Positions 22,001-31,389 of a DNA stretch of 64,000 nt are shown piece by piece. The notes beneath the pieces were generated by a model. That model saw only the letters and a list, made by a program, of their open reading frames with translations, ran no database searches and was not told the DNA's origin. Made by a program: the position numbers and the translations under genes. Each line of letters starts with the position of its first letter. Position 1 is the stretch's first letter. Origin of the DNA: Malachius bipustulatus. Lineage: Eukaryota > Arthropoda > Insecta > Coleoptera > Melyridae. The stretch lies in NCBI GenBank assembly GCA_910589415.1, contig OU342633.1, forward strand, positions 17,770,858 through 17,834,857, written 5' to 3'.

Positions 22001-22169
22001 TGACAAATTTATGTTCTAACTGCTTAAAATCTGCACCTTTAATAGGTTTTTTATTTTCAAAATCTTTTTGCAACGGTGCCAAAAAATTAGAAAAAATAGT
22101 TAACTTTGTCTTAATTGTACCCCTAGCACGTTTTAATTGCGCAACAATTTCATCACTTTCATCCGCCAT
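19008..22169 (-). CDS. BEL gag-protease-reverse transcriptase polyprotein
   Basis: This 1053-residue frame starts at ATG 22169. Residues 1-110 are charged and probably coiled-coil. Residues of about 191-340 (from LPTIELPKYKGGHVEWLGF) form the gag-like DUF1759 domain of BEL elements. A CCHC zinc knuckle CQNCLCLGHNEKQC lies at 435-448 with a second Cys/His cluster after it. The aspartic protease motif LLDSGSQSCF has its catalytic D at 511. Reverse transcriptase follows, with the active site YVDD at 915-918. The frame stops in the region linking RT to RNase H. RNase H and integrase lie in the next frame (16846-18993), so a single indel near 19008-19030 most likely splits one original polyprotein. 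It would act in virus-like particles in the cytoplasm. Confidence 0.93.
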   Translation of the reverse strand: MADESDEIVAQLKRARGTIKTKLTIFSNFLAPLQKDFENKKPIKGADFKQLEHKFVKFKDLEEEFETIQIKVESLCEEKELDEQYKYREEFDRSFSASLANAEIILSDFQLDNSDKTQPLVQAQQVQIVEQITQSNVNNVPNPLVLNDVHAQPNTSNPLQPLQHRSSVHDSNGAISFHSDTQIDANRMNIKLPTIELPKYKGGHVEWLGFKDLFMSLIHNNDSINDIQRYHYLKASLEDEALRVIQSLEFSSDNYYLAWELLCKRFDNSRILVHSHVKSIFELETLAKESSRKLRNLIDTLNKHLRSLESLGQPVSQWDTLLVYIVMTKLDRSTLREWERHKIDNDFSSLDDMILFLSTRANLLEVLDTNHSVSNVNRALQRDFRGTTGRQMALVSSTGASCYVCQESHKIYQCSEFLGLSIPARIDKIKQLRLCQNCLCLGHNEKQCRSGVCGQCKARHNTLLCQRNAPAKPPQVSMQCSVGSQLVLLSTAMVSVFDSQGCPHKVRALLDSGSQSCFISRKLCDQLGIQVNPINVNVVGINQGMSNVKFKCNVVISGNNKDRTHDLSCLVIKEITDSIPAVPLDISKWNIPNHVTLADSQFNHPSNIELLIGASHFWHLLKGQRINLGKNMPILQNTEFGYIISGSVNLPVEKTHCNFSKNQSINFDLKQFWELEEVENSSTILSKDEQECEKHFTENLTRLDDGRYKVRIPLKYPREFLGDSNRTAMSRFLKLEHKLQMNPQVRQDYCKFMQEYQSLGHMSLSDESKQADISYYLPHHCVSREESITTKVRVVYDGSHATSSGWSINDLQHVGPPIVNDIVSVLLRFRKHNFVVCADIEKMYRQIMIDEEDRSLQKIFWRASPNEPVKIFVLNTVTYGTRSAPFLSMRCLKQVALDNVERFPISSKIILSDFYVDDLMTGFETETEAIQVSQEIQSVLNSAGFPLQKWNSNSPSIYKVLRKSNDPINLVKLVSTDKVKILGLQWKSTDDKLTFHVDKASDTSQVTKRSILSDISKLYDPLGLVSPCIVLGKLIIQDLWRVNNDWTIQFQKT

Positions 22170-22770
22170 CGTGTTGATAAAAATAAATGAAATTAACCTT
22201 ACTAATAATAATTATTAAGTAAGTAGGTATCTACGTAAATCAATGCACTTTACTTTGCTGAAAATAAATAACACAAACAATGATAACGTGTTATAATTTT
22301 GATCACTTGCCGAATTTATTAAATTCATTCACTGACTACAACCACATGTGAGCGCCGAGTGTGAAATCGAATTTCAATTAAATTCAAATCTTTGCTAAAA
22401 TGAATGTCTTTGAATAATTATTATCTTTGCTGAATAATTATAATCTTTGCTGAACTTTGTCTTTGAATAATTAGATTGAATCATGCATTACCTTTAATTT
22501 CATTTGTTTCAGGAATAATCATCATTGTGTAGGTGAAACAAACGTGGAAATAAAATTGGAAATAAAGGAAATGAATACAACCTTGAAAACTGGTGATGGT
22601 GCTGCTTGAAGCGTCGATGAAACTTGTCTCGTCTCCTGATCTATTCTTCTCACCCTTCTACCAGAGTATGTATCTCGCTATCTTCGTTGCTGCTCCCTTG
22701 AGCCACCGGACGACTGGACCGTGGAATGACAACCTGACTGAACTTTTAAATCTTTGTTTTTTACTAAAAT
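22170..22770 (-). other. Leader of the BEL element
   Basis: About 600 bp between the primer binding site and the first ATG. No long frame. It would be expected to hold packaging signals, but none can be recognised from sequence alone. Confidence 0.6.
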
Positions 22771-22786
22771 GGGGATCGAAGGACCA
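22771..22786 (-). other. Primer binding site of the BEL element
   Basis: Three bases past the 5' LTR the minus strand reads TGGTCCTTCGATCCCC. It begins with TGG, the complement of a tRNA 3' CCA end. I cannot name the tRNA. Position and start support the call. Confidence 0.6.
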
Positions 22787-22789
22787 TTA

Positions 22790-23008
22790 TGAATTCGATA
22801 GAATGACTGTATATTTTCTGGTTTTACTAATTGCCTTTATATTAAACAATCTTTTTAGTTTAATACCTTTAATTTTAGTTTTAATAAATCAGTTCAAATC
22901 AACGTACACATTGCAAGTCGACGGGCATCGGAAGAGTGCGTGAATCTGTACAAAATATCATCACAGCGCATCTGCAACGTTGTAACATCTAACATAATTT
23001 CTTGAACA
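22790..23008 (-). repeat. 5' LTR of the BEL element
   Basis: 219 bp. On the minus strand it begins TGTTCAAGAAATTATG and ends GAATTCA, and it matches the LTR at 16447-16665 at every position compared. It should hold the promoter for the element. Confidence 0.95.
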
Positions 23009-23013
23009 TATAC

Positions 23014-23660
23014 ATAAGTTGGTTTTTGCTTTTGGAATATGACAAAACTGTGCATTTGGCTATGTTTATAAGCTCAGTAATTTCTTAGAATACCTACCAC
23101 TCATGAAACGAGATAAGCTTTGACTGAAGTTCTACTACGTCATACACAGATTCAATTCTCGAGAACCCCTTTAAATCATCGGCATAGAGGAGACAGGAGT
23201 CTGGAAACAGCGAGGTGACATCGTCCATGAAGATATTGAACATCAATGGCTCCATGACTGAACCCTGGACAACGCCTGAGGGCACCGGGGAAACAACCGA
23301 TCTGCAACCGTTTAGCTCAACAAACTGGCTGCTATCCATTATATAACTTTCCATCAGCTGAATAAAGCCATTGGTAAGGCCAAAATTCTGGAGTTTAGAA
23401 ATAAGAAGACCGTCATGAAGGCTGTCAAATGCTTTACTAAGGTCCGTATATATCACGCGCACCTGAGTTCCGACGTCAAGAGATTCTGCAATAAACTGGT
23501 GCATAACAGATATAGATTTGTCTGAGTAGACCTACTAGCAATGAAACCATGCTGGTAGGTTGAGCCTGCGTGCGACCCAGGGCGATATTTGGTTATGGAG
23601 ACAAAATTCAAACAGTTTGGAAAAGTTATTGAAAGGAATACAGCGAGGAAATGAAATGGA
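23014..23660 (-). pseudogene. Upstream half of the same Jockey-like LINE (RT palm)
   Basis: The frame 23094-23504 holds the RT palm with VIYTDLSKAFDSL, then GVVQGSVMEPLMFNIFMDD, then LLYADDLKGF (catalytic YADD). An adjoining frame holds QHGFIASRSTQTNLYLL (around 23530). Below 23094 the frame shifts, and the sequence coding for INIAKCTVLSYSKSK runs right up to the BEL target duplication at 23009-23013. The text then picks up at 16441. Two frameshifts at least; the 5' part of the element is missing. Confidence 0.85.
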
Positions 23661-23859
23661 GATGGAAAACAAGGAAATGAACAGCAGGTGGACGAGAAGA
23701 AATTTATTGTCAATGTAGGTAATTAGGTACTTATTAGGTATGAAGAAAACTTTTATCGGAAAATTTCACCATTTTGACAATTCTAGATGACCCTTATATT
23801 ATTTCTAAACCGTTATGAGAACTAGTTCCAGTAAAATAGACTGGAAGTAGTCCAATTGG
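23661..23859. other. Junction between two oppositely oriented LINE remnants
   Basis: About 200 bp with no recognisable coding. It separates the minus-strand LINE from the plus-strand LINE that begins near 23860. Confidence 0.5.
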
Positions 23860-25670
23860 AAGGATAAACACAATAAGGAAGCTTTTGCTATCAGCTGTCA
23901 CTTTACCCAGCTGGTTGACGAACCAACACGTATCCCCGATCGCGAGGAAGACTTCCCCAGCTTTCTTGATCTCTTTCTGACTACGAATCCCGAAATATAT
24001 ACTATCACAGTAAAAGCTCCTTGGGGATCCTCAGATCATAAGCTCGTCTCAAAATCATGTACATTGCTTAAACCAATGAGTGGCACAGAAGCAAGTAAAC
24101 CGCGTTTAATCTGACACTATCGATTGGCTAAATGGGAACAAATTTAGGGACTATCGAGCTTTTTCAGAGCGGAGCGTTTGTTTTGTTTGTTTGTCTTAGA
24201 GCAGTTGCTCAAGTAATCTTAACTGGCATGGCAACCAACATTCTCTTAAAAAAAAACAGCCCTCAAAAAGCAAACCTGCTGAATAAAACATGCATGGTAG
24301 CTGTTTCATGCAAACAACTTGCTTTTCAACAATGGCGAAAGACTCCCAACAGCACAAATCACTACAACCTCATTCGTGCTCAAAAAGATGCAAATAAATA
24401 ATATAACAAACCAAGGAAGTTCATAACCAAAGAATTGGGAGCAAACTTCTCTCCTGCCCCAACGGTTCGAAATATTTTTGGTCGGTCACTAAAACAGCCA
24501 GTCAGAATTTCACCAAATCTACCATTCCAACACTTAGGTACCACTTACACCTTACACGGACAGATGGGATATTAAATCGATGGTTTCTGAGAAGGCCACC
24601 TATCGGCGGAATTATTTGCTTCATATTCTTCCACTGACTTTCAAGAAATTCCGTATATACGAGAATCCAAAATGTCAGACATTGTTTTCCGACAGTGTGT
24701 CGTAAAGCGCATTATGTTAGCCTATAGGACCCGAACAAAGCCAAATGCAAACGAGTCCATCCATGTTTGCGCACGGCTTCCGCAAACAGAGATTAACTGA
24801 AGACCTCCTCATCTACGTATAACAGAACTGTGGAATAGCGCAGTCGAACACCTTGCTGGGGAGTCGAGTGCCTCCTCGAGTGGTTTCGCTTGATATTTCT
24901 TGAGCTTTCGATCGTGTCATGATGGGTTGTTGGCAAAACTGCAGGCTTACGGCATGCCTGAGAAGTTCTGCTTGTGGCTTGCGAGCTACCTCGGGGATTC
25001 CTCCTTGCGGATGACAGTCGATTGGAGTTCTTTCTGAGGCCTTTCCTATTAATGCCGGCGTACCTTAGGGATTCAATTTATCTCCCACTCTTGTTCTTAT
25101 ACCTAATAGGTATATTAAGGATTATACAATTTTGCCGATGACAATACACTTATATCTTCCTTTACTTAGATAGGTACGTGACCTTCGGCCATCGACGCAC
25201 ATTTTCTGCAGACAACAATATAAGTCTCAATATACTTAGAAAAAATTGACAAGAGATTATATCTTGGGGCGATAGAAATCAGGTAAAGCTTATAGTGCTG
25301 GAAAAAAAGCTTAATGCTGGAAAAACACAGCCTGTCATTTTTTCCAAAAAAGTCAACACTTTGGAGCTAAATATGGTGATGGCGGGACACTCCCTTCTTC
25401 CAAAGCCATTTCTTCGTTTGCTTGGCATGAGTCTGGAAGAGAACATGTCTTGGCATGATCATGTTGCGTGTGTGGCGAAGTTTGGTGAGTGGGCCGTTGT
25501 GACACCTCCACTGCGACCGAACGTCTGCTTCTCTTCTTATACAAAGTTGAAATAAGACCATCCTTGGAGTATAGTTCACATGTTTGGAGCTTAGCTCTGA
25601 ATTTAAAAATATACTGAGATTATTTGACTATTTACAGAAAAAATTTAGTGTTGAGCTCAACTATTGAGCG
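23860..25670 (+). pseudogene. Decayed LINE, Jockey/CR1-like, plus strand
   Basis: Pieces of a LINE ORF2 appear in order with many stops and frameshifts. The end of the endonuclease is at about 23895-24060 (CHFTQLVDEPTRIPD, then APWGSSDHKLVS). A linker includes CKQLAFQQWRKTPNSTNH (24309-24362). RT motif A is near 24880 (SLDIS, AFDRV), followed by GLLAKLQAYGMPEKFCLWL. The YADD-like FADDN is near 25132, and the RT thumb (LNAGKTQPVIFSKK, then LRLLGMSLEENMSWHDHV) is at 25310-25470. The last recognisable part is RPSLEYSSHVWSLAL, near 25558-25600. Part of the RT fingers seems missing. Not functional. Confidence 0.82.
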
Positions 25671-25781
25671 AAACATAAAGGAAGCATTCTACTGCTAGTG
25701 GCATATACGTTTTTTTCGCGAGCTTTATACATAACAAAATAAGGTAAGAAAACAGTTTAGGTATAAATAATGTCAGGAACA

Positions 25782-26125
25782 TTACAGTCTTTTTCTTTTG
25801 GTTTTCGTCTTTTGTCAATTGCTTTTCCTGATTTATCAAATGCTTTTCCCATTTATCAAACGTCAGTGCGTGATTTTTCAATTGAAATTCCTCTTTTGTC
25901 AAATGAAATTCCTTTTTTATCAAATGCTTTTCCAATATTATGACACTGTCACTGCAAGTAAATGGGAAAAGCAATTGACATAAAGTGAAACTGATTTGAC
26001 ATATAAGGAAATTGATTGATAAATCAATGAGACTATAATCATTAATAGATAGAAAAATGAGAAACTCATTTGACAAATAAGGAAAAGCAATTGACAAAAG
26101 AGGAAAATTGACAGACAGTACAATT
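25782..26125. repeat. Complete foldback of about 20-bp degenerate units
   Basis: The outer arms contain a perfect 20-bp inverted pair, 25809-25828 and 26081-26100. Inside, about six variants of a unit near TTTATCAAATGCTTTTCCC follow each other in the left half, and their reverse complements fill the right half. The centre is at about 25930-25960 (CACTGTCACTG). A second copy lies at 1-290. The periodic chance frames on both strands reflect this repetition. Confidence 0.8.
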
Positions 26126-26410
26126 TTAGAAACCGTTGATATGCAAAGGCATACATTTACGGGATTTCGATCGTAAGAGTCCAGGTATAGATGGTAGAAT
26201 TTGCAATTTTTGCTAACTCAGGTAGAGTCCTCCTCTTGGAATATTTCCACGAAAACTTTAGTTTAGTTAGGTACAGTATTCTCGCTGATCTCACTTTTGG
26301 CGCTGTAAAACCTGAGAACCTACATTCCATCTTCAATTCAACATCCAATTGAGGTTGACTGAATCCCTCATTAAAAAAAAACATGGAAGACACGACAAAT
26401 ATTACACTAA

Positions 26411-26646
26411 GGGCCGGTTGTTCAAACGTAAATTAAAAATTTTCAGATAATTACTGATTTTAAATTGCAATTTTTGAAAATACGGCCAACATATTTAATG
26501 ATCTTTCATTTTTAATCATTAATTAACTCTTCCTAAAGGGAGCAGAATTTATTTTCAGCAAAATCAGACCAATAGTTTGATAATACAGGGCGTTTTAAAA
26601 TCAGTAATTATCTGAAAATTTTTAATTAACGTTTGAACAACCGGGC
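26411..26646. mobile_element. Palindromic MITE, GGGCCGGTTGTTCAAACG ends
   Basis: The 236-bp element has terminal inverted repeats of about 50 bp with few mismatches. TAA lies next to the left end, and ATAA follows the right end, compatible with a 3-bp TAA duplication. Ends and duplication suggest a Tourist/Harbinger-type MITE. Confidence 0.75.
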
Positions 26647-27829
26647 ATAACTGTAATAATTCACGAATATGGTACAGACTTAGAACCAGCAAGAATGGGA
26701 TTTTCAAGTCTCAAAGGTCGTGTCCACACGCCTGGTGCTTTGAGTACCTATATCCGTGTACCTATCTACCTATGGACCCAGCCTTTCATCATAAATGAAC
26801 ATTAATAATAATAATAATAACCAGCCGCGATTTGAATAAATATGCCTAAGTACCTACACACTTGGGTTTACGTTATTCAAATTGGAGTGTCTGTTACGCC
26901 ACCATCACCAGCCTTTGGGTAAAATAATTCCTGATCATCAGAGAGAAACAAACTGCCCAGTTCAGACAAATGTTTCCAGTCTGTGAAACAGATCGAGGTG
27001 GAAGCGCAGGTAATTTAACTATAGACGCCAATAAACTGCCAAAGGTCCTGTGAGTACTCCAAATCTTAATTATTCCCTGGAAGCTGAATTAAAAGAAAAC
27101 CCGACAACTTAATGAGTGCTATCAAACTCTAATTTCTCTTAATATTCAGAACTTTGGTACAAGTCAGTTTCATTTAGAAGTGAACTTAATGAACTATTAA
27201 TATATAAAATATTGTCTCCAATAATTAAATTGCCTTTATTACATATTTAATGTTACACATATGTGAAACGACAGCAGAGTTAACTCAGCTAGAGTCCGAT
27301 GATTTATTCTGTCGGTTCAGTAATGAACTTTCGGGTAATTTCGGTCTACTATTCGGGTAATTTACACTTTCAAATGAAATATTAAAATATCTAGTTATAT
27401 TTTTGTTAAAAAATTCGTAAAATGAGATCGATAGAAGCAGCAAATCTCTTTGTAACAAGACTAACAAGACTATAATCTTGTGAAATTCCGTTGAGACTAA
27501 CCGGAATAATCAACATTTGAATAAATAAAGTTTTGACATTCCCCCACTACTTTATTTAGGGAATAATTAATAAAACTGTAAGATAAGAAGAATCGAGGTA
27601 ATTTAAGTATTACATTCATGATATTTGGAACATACCTACCCCTTTAAAAAATAATGAGAAAATTACAATTTTTTATTTGGTCATAGCTGTCATGCCCCCT
27701 AGCGATCGTTTTAAAAGCTCAAATAGGGCCACTTTCCTTAAAATATATTTTTGCCTGCGAGCCTGTACGACGCTTAGTTTCTGATGTATTGCCGGTGACC
27801 ATTTTTAATAAATCACCCGGTATAATACA
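26647..27829. other. Non-coding stretch
   Basis: An (AAT)n run lies at 26803-26820. The rest is AT-rich with no gene. CACCCGGTATAAT at about 27815 recurs at 45190 and may be the end of another repeat. Confidence 0.45.
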
Positions 27830-28989
27830 TATACATGTCCGGAAATTATGAGCAAAAAATTAAGGGGGTGATTCTCCTTGATGAAATATTGCCCAAAGTA
27901 TCTATAATTTTTTTTCGAAAACTCAAAAATAAGAAAGTTATAAGCCTCCAATGTTGATTTTTTTAAATCAATATTTTTTTATAACTTTTTTCCAGTGTAC
28001 GGATTTTCTTAAAATTTTACACACTTGCCACTGCGATGTTGCTTTACATCCTTGGTCCAAATTAGACTTGAATCTTTAATCTATAACTTTTTTCGTAATA
28101 TTTTATTCTGAGTTTTGAAGACGCATAATTGAAGAACATGAAGGAACAGAATTCGGAAAAGGTCCTCTTTGTCTATCACGATAAAATGACCTGGTTTCCG
28201 AGTAAAACTGTTTTACAAATTTGCTTGCACTAAAATTGATCACCATAAATTATGATCATTTTGCAATAACACCAAAGCATGCTTTGGAAACAGCTGCAGG
28301 GTTGCCTAGTTATGTACAAAACAGAGACATTCGTATATAAATGGACTTGGAAATGATTTTTTTTTGAAAATGAAAAAAATTTTTAATCATTTTTTTTTAA
28401 ATAAAATAATTTTAATAAAAAAAATTAATTGCTGTCAAAATAAAATCCAAAGCAAACGTCTTGTTTCCTAGGCAACCCTGCAGCTGTTTCCAAAGCATGC
28501 TTTGGTATTGTTGCAGAATGATCATTTATGTAGTTTATGGTGATAAATTTTAGTGCAAGCAAATTTTTAAAACAGTTTTACTCGGAAACAGGTCATTTTA
28601 TCATGATAGACAAAGAGGACCTTTTCCGAATATTTCTTCATGTTCTTCAATTGTGAGTCTTCAAAACTCAGAAAAAAATATTACGAAAAAAGTTATAGGC
28701 CTTTTGTGAAGGTCAAGGGCAGTTAAGGTCTTTGGATTTCGAGGGATTCAAGTCTAATTTGGACCAAGGATGTAAAGCAACATCAGTGGCAAGTGTCAAA
28801 TTTTAAGAAAATCCGTACACTAGAAAAAAACTTATAAAAAAATATTGATTTTAAAAAATCAACTTTTAAGGCTCATAACTTTCTTATTTTTGAGTTTTCG
28901 AAAAAAAATTATGGATACTTTTGGCAATATTTTATCAAGTGGAAACACCCCCTTAATTTTTTGCTCATAATTTCCGGACACTCTGTATA
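27830..28989. repeat. Long palindromic foldback element, 1.16 kb
   Basis: The two arms of about 480-520 bp (27835-28315 and 28465-28982) are reverse complements with scattered differences, around an A/T-rich loop. Outer ends are TATACATGTCCGG on the left and the complement of TATACAGAGTGTCCGG on the right. Landmarks pair well: GTCCGGAAATTATGAGC at both ends, and the CCAAAGCATGCTTTGG palindrome near both inner ends (28272 and 28491). No gene. Confidence 0.88.
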
Positions 28990-29631
28990 CAGGCATTGGA
29001 CCTACTATTTTAAACAATTAAAAAAAACGGGGGAGGACCGGGACCCCCTTACCCCTCAGACCCACCGGGGGCTGTTCGCCAAAATTAATCATACTCTCAT
29101 TTGTTTTCTTGTGAAATTCCTTTTTTTTTTGGCTGACTCACTTCTTCATACCCATCACTTCTTTAGCACTGAATGCAATCTAATAATCATAGGTAATATT
29201 TTATGATGAGATAATTTCACAAATGCACATTGAAAAATTCGCAGGGATGAGGCAACTCCTTATCGCCGCCACTGCCTCCCATCCTATTCCCGATTGATAA
29301 ATCCTCAATTATTTCTTCACATCATTTCAAATCGTGCTCGCTGTGGCAACCTCAGCAGCAGCCGTCTGAACTTATTTATTGCCTGGAAAGGCGAACGTTG
29401 AAACCAACCTTGTTAGCCGGAGAGGGACAGAGGGGAGGAGGCGTCCTCCAACCTCCCGGACCCGGGAGTGATGGTCTTTGTCTCCCTTCTTTCTTATCTG
29501 TGCTACACGCTATCCACTTACATGCCAACTCTGATCTGCTGTGTCACGACCAGGTTACGAACCCCGCGCTTCGATCTGCCCGAGCTAGTTACCGATGCTC
29601 TGCGGTTGTGGGAAGTGATGACATTCATTTA
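28990..29631. other. Non-coding stretch with a GC-rich block
   Basis: 29235-29630 is GC-rich relative to its flanks. On the minus strand, TAGCTCGGGCAG (near 29580) followed by GGTTCGTAACC (near 29553) faintly resembles A and B boxes of a tRNA-derived SINE. No convincing frame. Confidence 0.35.
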
Positions 29632-30681
29632 TACAGGGTGTTACGAATTAAACCTGAGAATGGATCTTATTATATCTACTTAATATACTACTTGAATATA
29701 GATAAGAATAGAAAAAATGTTACCTATGTATAAATGAAAAATATTACAGGTATTTAGGTACATTATGTTTTTATTCATGTTGCTTTTTATTTAATTAGTG
29801 AAAATACGCACGAAAGCAAGGTTTTTGATAATAAATCTTTGAAAGTCTGCCGAGATATTATAGCCAACAGGAATGTTATTGTTTTCGCAAGAGTCCTTTA
29901 ACCTGAGACCTTTTTGGAACAACCTTCTTCAGCATTCTTTGGTCCTTAGATGGATTCACTCTTCGATTAGTCGGTTCCGTTTCTTGCATCAAAGATCACA
30001 TATCTCATCATCGATCGTGAAAAATGTTATAGAAAGAAAACGGAAAAGGACATACCTACTTCTACTTTTATAGAACATATTACAGTGCCTGTACTCGTAA
30101 AACACAATATCTTTGAGCTTATTTTTGAAAATTATGTATCTATATAGGTATAGAAGAAAAATAACTTGAAAACTGTCTAATTAGCGGAATACCAGTTTCT
30201 CGATTGGTTTATAGCGCCGATGGTGCCAAGAATATTTTTTGATTGCGTGAGTCCAAATTATAATGTTTTATTTTGACTTGAGAAGTTTAGACGATTTGAT
30301 AGAGACATGCCCGTATTCACAAACGATAATTTCCTAAATAATTACGTAATTAATTAAATGAGCGAGATGGAGATGCAGTTTTTTTGCAATAGAATGAGAT
30401 GGGGATAATTGATTACGTAATTATTTAGGAAATTATCGTTTGTGAATACGAGCAATAGTCTTTTAAATTTTTTCAATTTTCTATTTACGTACATATCCGT
30501 ATGCAGTGAATCCAGATTCTAACCTGTTGACTGAAATACCGTACTGGACATAGGTAGGTGCATATGATTCATTGAGTGGACAATTTCAAGCGACCTTGTT
30601 TACATGAACTTTTCGTCTGATAATCACTTAAATACCTAATCACCCTCTGAAGTTTCGCCTCAAACTAATTAACACCCTGTA
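29632..30681. repeat. Element with ACAGGGTGTTA inverted ends
   Basis: ACAGGGTGTTACGAATTA at the left (29633) faces TAATTAACACCCTGT at the right (30667-30680). The arms beyond the first 20 bp or so are weakly similar. It carries an inner MITE at 30312-30450. No gene. Confidence 0.55.
30312..30450. mobile_element. Small MITE, 139 bp, near-perfect 39-bp inverted ends
   Basis: CGTATTCACAAACG at 30312 is mirrored at the right end, and the inverted repeats match for about 39 bp without mismatch. It has a short spacer and no coding capacity. The target duplication is not clear. It sits inside the ACAGGGTG-ended element. Confidence 0.8.
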
Positions 30682-31389
30682 AATTGAGATTTTGGGAACC
30701 GTAAGAGATACGAGGACTACGGTGCATTTTATAATATACATACTTACATTTTTCCATATACTTAGGTATTATGGAAATATTTTAATAGCAATTACTGTTG
30801 TATACTTATAGAAAGTCTCAAGATGAAAGTAGTTATAGGTATAAGTACTTATGTGTTATAAATTTTAAAGTTGCTGTGGCGCAAAAATATATAAAAAAAT
30901 ATATCAGAAAAAATTAATAAATTTTGAATAAAAAACGGTACTGGTCGTGGAACTGTTTTTTCTGATTTCATTCGTTTTTTAGGGAACATATTATGCGCTT
31001 GACATGACGATCGACATAGGTACGTGAAAATGGAAACGACATGACGTTATCATTTTGATAAAAAATTGAAAATCGCAAAATTTTGAGTTTTTTGAGTGAA
31101 CGTTTAAAGGGGTAGGTACCTAAAAGTAGGTACCGATTTTGGAATTGTTTCATGAGAGACAGTCCTTGAAGCGATACATCATATTCCGATAAAACCCGCC
31201 CCTAACAACGTCTGCATTTTCTAAAAAAATATAAAAATTCAACAAAAACAAAATCTATTTTTTTCATAAAAAAAATCATGCATGTGCTGGTTGGACCGGT
31301 TTTCCTAATTTCCTCCAACTTTTCAGGAATGCTGTCAATCTCTATATACAGGGTTGCTAATTAGTGCGGCAAAGTAGCTTGTATACCTA
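30682..31389. other. Non-coding stretch
   Basis: AT-rich. A TATACAGGGTTGC at about 31355 may be a lone end of the ACAGGGTG class. Confidence 0.4.

Larger units (their letters stand above)
16447..23008 (-). mobile_element. Nearly intact BEL/Pao LTR retrotransposon
   Basis: The 6562-bp element lies on the minus strand. Two 219-bp LTRs with TG...CA ends look identical base for base. They are flanked by a 5-bp duplication TATAC (16442-16446 and 23009-23013). Order on the minus strand: 5' LTR, primer binding site, a leader of about 0.6 kb, gag-protease-RT, RNase H-integrase, polypurine tract, 3' LTR. Identical LTRs imply a recent insertion. The only break seen is a single frameshift between the two long frames near 19008-19030. 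Confidence 0.95.

Noticed and set aside
25809..26100. Regular about 20-bp repeats taken for a CRISPR array
   Set aside because: Units are degenerate, have no unique spacers and are arranged as an inverted repeat in an insect-type genome.
25657..26156. Frames of 60-146 codons on both strands rich in Phe, Leu, Ile
   Set aside because: They follow the 20-bp periodic foldback and reflect its repetition, not a membrane protein.
29398..29733. A 111-codon plus frame in a GC-rich block as a host exon
   Set aside because: It runs into the ACAGGGTG element end at 29632, has no recognisable domain and overlaps another frame of equal quality.
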